Shown one piece after another: positions 60,883-64,000 of a stretch of DNA of 64,000 nucleotides. Source of the stretch: Lacisediminihabitans profunda (GTDB lineage: Bacteria > Actinomycetota > Actinomycetes > Actinomycetales > Microbacteriaceae); assembly GCF_008040105.1 (NCBI RefSeq), contig NZ_VRMG01000008.1, positions 372,001 to 436,000 on the forward strand, in the 5' to 3' direction. The position numbers and the translations under genes are program-made. Every line of letters begins with the position of its first letter. Within the stretch, counting starts at the first letter, position 1. The notes under the pieces are model-generated. The model did no database searches. It was not told the DNA's origin and saw only the letters and a program-made list of their open reading frames with translations.

Positions 60883-61733
60883 TGGCGTCCGTCGACCAAC
60901 TCGCCCTCGCGACCGGTCGCGTGGCCCGGGACGCCCGCATCCGTCGGGTCTACGCCAGGCGAAGCGCCCAGTGGTGGCCGCCGATCGCCGTGCTGGCGTT
61001 GCTCGTGGGCTTCTGGTACCTCGTTGCCGCCTACTACGACAGGGTGCAGGGCCTCGCCTTCCTGGTTCCGTACCCGCACCTCGTGCTCAAGGCCGCGTTC
61101 GCCGATCCGCTGTTCTCGCCGCAGCTGGTGCAGGACCTCGGCAACTCGACCCAGGTGGCGCTCACCGGTCTGGTCGTGGCGATCATCATCGGAGTGGCCT
61201 GGGCGATCCTGATGTCCCAGGCGAAGTGGATCGAACGTTCGCTCTATCCCTACGCGGTGATCCTGCAGTGCATCCCGATCCTCGCCCTCGTGCCGCTCAT
61301 CGGCGCCCTCTTCGGCTACGAATTCCTCTCCCGAGTGATCGTCACGGTGATGATCTCGATCTTCCCCATGGTCTCGAACACCCTGTTCGGGCTGCAGTCG
61401 GTGGATCGGGCGCAGCGCGAGCTCTTCACCCTCCAGGGCGCCGGTCGCTGGACCACGCTCACCAAGCTGCAGTTTCCGGCCGCGCTGCCGTCGATCTTCG
61501 TCGGGCTGCGCACGGCGGCCGGCCTCTCGGTGATCGGCGCGATCGTGGGCGACCAGTTCTTCCAGCGCGGCACCCCCGGCCTCGGTGTGCTCATCCAGGT
61601 CTCCACCTCGAGGCTGAACGGCGCGGGCACCTACGCCGCCATCCTCACCGCGTCGGCGCTCGGCGTGGTCGTCTTCCTCGTCTTCGGACTGCTCGGCCGG
61701 CTGGTCGTCGGCAAATGGTACGACTTCGGCTGA
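60882..61733 (+). CDS. NitT/TauT-family ABC transporter permease
   Basis: 283 aa, ATG 60882 overlapping the ATPase stop (TGATG). Six membrane spans; EAA loop QGAGRWTTLTKLQFPAALPSIFVGLRTAAGLSVIGAIVG near residue 190 is the typical SsuC/TauC pattern. Forms the channel for the next gene's binding protein. Confidence 0.9.
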   Translation: MASVDQLALATGRVARDARIRRVYARRSAQWWPPIAVLALLVGFWYLVAAYYDRVQGLAFLVPYPHLVLKAAFADPLFSPQLVQDLGNSTQVALTGLVVAIIIGVAWAILMSQAKWIERSLYPYAVILQCIPILALVPLIGALFGYEFLSRVIVTVMISIFPMVSNTLFGLQSVDRAQRELFTLQGAGRWTTLTKLQFPAALPSIFVGLRTAAGLSVIGAIVGDQFFQRGTPGLGVLIQVSTSRLNGAGTYAAILTASALGVVVFLVFGLLGRLVVGKWYDFG

Positions 61734-61801
61734 TCTGCCCGGTTTCCCCCGCAATTTCCACCCGCACCACCCTTCGCACCCCACCACCAAGAGGAGTAGC
61801 A

Positions 61802-62980
61802 ATGCACAGAACAGCAGTCCGCTCCACCATCGCCGTCGGCATGGTGTTCGCTGCGGGAATCGCCCTGGCCGGTTGCGCGAGCAGCCCGTCCAGCAGCAGT
61901 AGTTCGGCACCGACCGCCGCAGCAGGCGCCGTCGACCTGTCCGCCGTCTGCCCGGCGACCGTCATCATCCAGACCGACTGGAACCCGGAGGCCGACCACG
62001 GCCACCTCTACCAGCTTCTCGGACCGAATCCCGTGATCAATGCCGACAAGAAGTCGGTGAGCGGCGACCTCTACTCCGGCGGCAAGTCCACCGGGGTCAA
62101 GGTCGAGGTACGCTCGGGCGGCCCGGCCATCGGCTACTCCACCGTGAGCTCGGAGCTCTACAAGGACAAGGACATCACCCTCGCCTACGTCTCCACGGAC
62201 GAGGCCGTGCAACTGTCGGCGACCCTGCCGACCACCGCGGTCTTCGCCGAGAACAACATCTCCCCGCAGATGATCATGTGGGACCCGTCGACCTATCCCA
62301 AGGTCAAGACCATTAAGGACCTCGGAGAGGCGCTCAAGGCGGACGGCGGGGTCGTGCGCTACTTCCAGGGTGCCGCGTACATGGGCTACCTGCAGGGCTC
62401 GGGGATCCTCCCGGAGGCGCAGACCGATGGCGCCTACGACGGCACCCCGGCCAAGTTCGTCACGGCCAAGGGCAAGGACGGCCAGCAGGGCTTCGCCACC
62501 GCCGAGCCGTACATCTACCAGAACGAGGTGAGCGCGTGGGGCAAGCCGGTGGACTTCCAGCTGATCAACGACACCGGCTACCCGATCTACCCGGAGGCCG
62601 TCTCGGTGCGCAGCGGTGACCTCGAGAAGCTCGGCCCGTGCCTCAAGAAGCTCGTGCCGGTGCTGCAGCAGGCCGACGTGGACTACATCTCGAAGCCGGC
62701 GGCCACCAACAAGCTCATCGCCGACCTCGTCACGGCCTACAACAACGGCTGGGTCTACTCCGAGAAGGTCGCGGACTTCGGCGTCGGCCAGATGACGAAG
62801 CTCAAGATCGCCTCGAACGGCGACAACGCCTACGTCGGAGACTTCGACGTGGCACGGGTGCAGAAGGTCATCGACATCGACACCCCGCTGTTCACGAAGA
62901 CCGGGTCTGCCCCGAAGGCCGGCCTCAAGGCGACCGACCTGTTCACCAACGAATTCATCGACAAGACGATCGGATTCTGA
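61802..62980 (+). CDS. NMT1/THI5-like ABC solute-binding lipoprotein
   Basis: 392 aa from ATG 61802 (GAGGAG upstream). Signal with lipobox L22-A-G-C25, Ser-rich linker, then an NMT1-like periplasmic binding domain (VIIQTDWNPEADHGHLYQLLG near residue 57, FAENNISPQMIMWDPSTYP near 150, YISKPAATNKLIADLV near 295). Proteins of this type bind pyrimidine and thiamine precursors or aromatic acids. With the deaminase in the operon, a pyrimidine-like ligand is favoured (inference). Confidence 0.87.
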   Translation: MHRTAVRSTIAVGMVFAAGIALAGCASSPSSSSSSAPTAAAGAVDLSAVCPATVIIQTDWNPEADHGHLYQLLGPNPVINADKKSVSGDLYSGGKSTGVKVEVRSGGPAIGYSTVSSELYKDKDITLAYVSTDEAVQLSATLPTTAVFAENNISPQMIMWDPSTYPKVKTIKDLGEALKADGGVVRYFQGAAYMGYLQGSGILPEAQTDGAYDGTPAKFVTAKGKDGQQGFATAEPYIYQNEVSAWGKPVDFQLINDTGYPIYPEAVSVRSGDLEKLGPCLKKLVPVLQQADVDYISKPAATNKLIADLVTAYNNGWVYSEKVADFGVGQMTKLKIASNGDNAYVGDFDVARVQKVIDIDTPLFTKTGSAPKAGLKATDLFTNEFIDKTIGF

Positions 62981-62987
62981 CCCCCTC

Positions 62988-63749
62988 ATGAATGATCCAC
63001 TGGTGACGGCGACCGGGCGGCTCGCGGGCAAGCGCGTCGTCGTCACCGGTGGGGCACGAGGCATCGGCGGCGCGATCGCCGGCCGATTCGCGTCGGAGGG
63101 CGCGAGCGTGGCGATCCTCGACCGGCTCGTCGACGAGGGATCGCGCCTCGCCGTCGCGCTCGGCGGCAGCTTCCACTCCGTCGACCTCGTCGACCCGGTG
63201 GACACGATGGCCGCCACCGAGGCGGCGATCGCCGGACTCGGCGGCATCGACATCCTCGTCAACAGCGCCGGCATCCTGCGCCTCCTGCCGTTGCTCGAGG
63301 TGACCGTCGCCGACTGGAACGAGATGTTCTCCATCAACACCCGGGCCATGCTCAGCACCATGCAGGTGGCCGCGCGGTGGATGATCGCGGCCGGCGATGG
63401 CGGCAAGATCATCAACCTCGCGAGCATGGCGGCGAAAAAGGGCGGGGCCGGCGAGGGCCACTACGCCGCCTCGAAGGCGGCCGTCGTCGCCCTCACCCGC
63501 GTCGCCGCGCTGGAGTGGGGCGAGCACGGCATCGTAGCGAACTCGCTCTGCCCCGGCTACGTTCTCACCGACATGGGCGCCGCCACCCGCACCGACGACG
63601 ACGTGAAGACCTGGTCGTCGTACTCCCCGCTCGGCCGTCTCGGCGAGCCGTCCGATGTGGCGGGCGTCGCCCTGTTCCTCGCGTCCCAGGACGCCAACTA
63701 CCTCACCGGCCAGGCGATCAACGTCACCGGCGGCATGGTCATGCACTGA
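62988..63749 (+). CDS. SDR-family NAD(P)-dependent oxidoreductase
   Basis: 253 aa. NAD(P) motif VVVTGGARGIGGAIA near residue 15, NSAGILR near 92, catalytic Ser/Tyr/Lys in INLASMAAKKGGAGEGHYAASKAAVVAL, and CPGYVLTDMG near 187. Seven nt after the binding-protein gene without a strong ribosome site (GTG 63003 is an alternative). Likely oxidises an alcohol intermediate of the pathway. Confidence 0.9.
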   Translation: MNDPLVTATGRLAGKRVVVTGGARGIGGAIAGRFASEGASVAILDRLVDEGSRLAVALGGSFHSVDLVDPVDTMAATEAAIAGLGGIDILVNSAGILRLLPLLEVTVADWNEMFSINTRAMLSTMQVAARWMIAAGDGGKIINLASMAAKKGGAGEGHYAASKAAVVALTRVAALEWGEHGIVANSLCPGYVLTDMGAATRTDDDVKTWSSYSPLGRLGEPSDVAGVALFLASQDANYLTGQAINVTGGMVMH

Positions 63750-63772
63750 TGCCCGATCCAAAGGAAATCCCC

Positions 63773-64000
63773 ATGAACGACACCCTCACGGCACTCGAAA
63801 CCGAACTCCGCGGCATCCTCGGCGACAAGGGGGTCAGCGCGGAACTCGTCGCGCGCGAGCGCGCGTCGGTGGACGGGTCCCGGCTCTCCCCCGTGATCAC
63901 CGAGCAGCTGCCCCTCGGCCTCGCCGACCTCGTGGCGTGGCCGACCACCGCCGAGCAGGCCGCCCTCGTGGTGGCCGCCGCGGTTCGTCACGGAGTGCCG
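63773..64000 (+). CDS. FAD-linked oxidase (FAD_binding_4/GlcD-like), N-terminus only
   Basis: Start ATG 63773 has AAAGGA 9 nt upstream; 76 codons are visible before the window ends. LADLVAWPTTAEQAALVVAAAVRHGVP is the start of the PCMH-type FAD-binding domain of glycolate/D-lactate oxidases and related enzymes. Last visible gene of the deaminase-ABC-SDR operon; could oxidise a 2-hydroxyacid product. Confidence 0.75.
   Translation, partial: MNDTLTALETELRGILGDKGVSAELVARERASVDGSRLSPVITEQLPLGLADLVAWPTTAEQAALVVAAAVRHGVP

Overview
The window is 64 kb of high-GC DNA from an actinobacterium, most likely a member of the Microbacteriaceae. The reasons are dense operons with ATGA/GTGA stop-start overlaps, many GTG starts, lipoprotein-type solute-binding proteins, a DUF6458 membrane protein, an ECF42-type sigma factor beside a YciI/DGPF protein, and a gltX / FAH-fold hydrolase / ilvE / leuB gene cluster. 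No species is assigned. There is no plasmid, phage, CRISPR or transposase signal; one tRNA gene (Gln, CUG) is present.

Layout. (1) 0-18.9 kb is a catabolic locus. It holds a DUF6282 hydrolase, a beta-keto acid cleavage enzyme (BKACE), a two-subunit 3-oxoacid CoA-transferase, a SnoaL-like protein, an MDR reductase, a PotABC-type importer with two paralogous binding proteins, two paralogous PF04199 'cyclase' proteins, an MFS transporter, a four-carbon-sugar-acid kinase with a PdxA2-type dehydrogenase, and two paralogous IclR regulators. Five intergenic regions of this locus carry nine pairs of a 15-bp quasi-dyad (GTTC-N7-GAAC type). The two members of a pair start 20 bp apart in eight of nine cases, which I read as one IclR regulon. 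(2) 19.0-23.5 kb is a third IclR gene divergent from an LDH2-type dehydrogenase, an iron alcohol dehydrogenase and an aldehyde dehydrogenase. (3) 24.1-32.6 kb is an oligopeptide ABC importer operon ending in a GNAT plus C39-protease-like protein, with a divergent LysR gene and a Cds1-like PLP enzyme. (4) 32.6-33.6 kb has no convincing gene and ends at the 3' side of tRNA-Gln. (5) 33.7-51.7 kb is mostly housekeeping: CtaG, gltX, YeiH, FAH-fold protein, ilvE, leuB, serA, a membrane flavin/2Fe-2S reductase with ApbE and a two-component system, and ECF42/YciI. (6) 51.8-64 kb is a second catabolic locus. It has an FAD subunit and a fused 2Fe-2S/molybdopterin hydroxylase, two amidohydrolases (8-oxoguanine-deaminase-like and cytosine-deaminase-like), a PDR/VanB-type reductase, an XRE-cupin regulator with no recognisable start codon, an NMT1/Tau-type ABC importer, an SDR and the start of an FAD-linked oxidase.

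How it fits together. In locus 1, BKACE makes acetoacetate plus an acyl-CoA from a beta-keto acid and acetyl-CoA, and the CoA-transferase can reactivate the acetoacetate. The hydrolase and cyclase families would open or trim the imported compound. The substrate is not known. In locus 6 a Mo-hydroxylase, two N-heterocycle deaminases and a candidate GlnR nitrogen box suggest scavenging of nitrogen from purine- or pyrimidine-like compounds. Short palindromic elements (two copies of one type, one of another) and an 11-unit hexamer array lie between genes in the right half.
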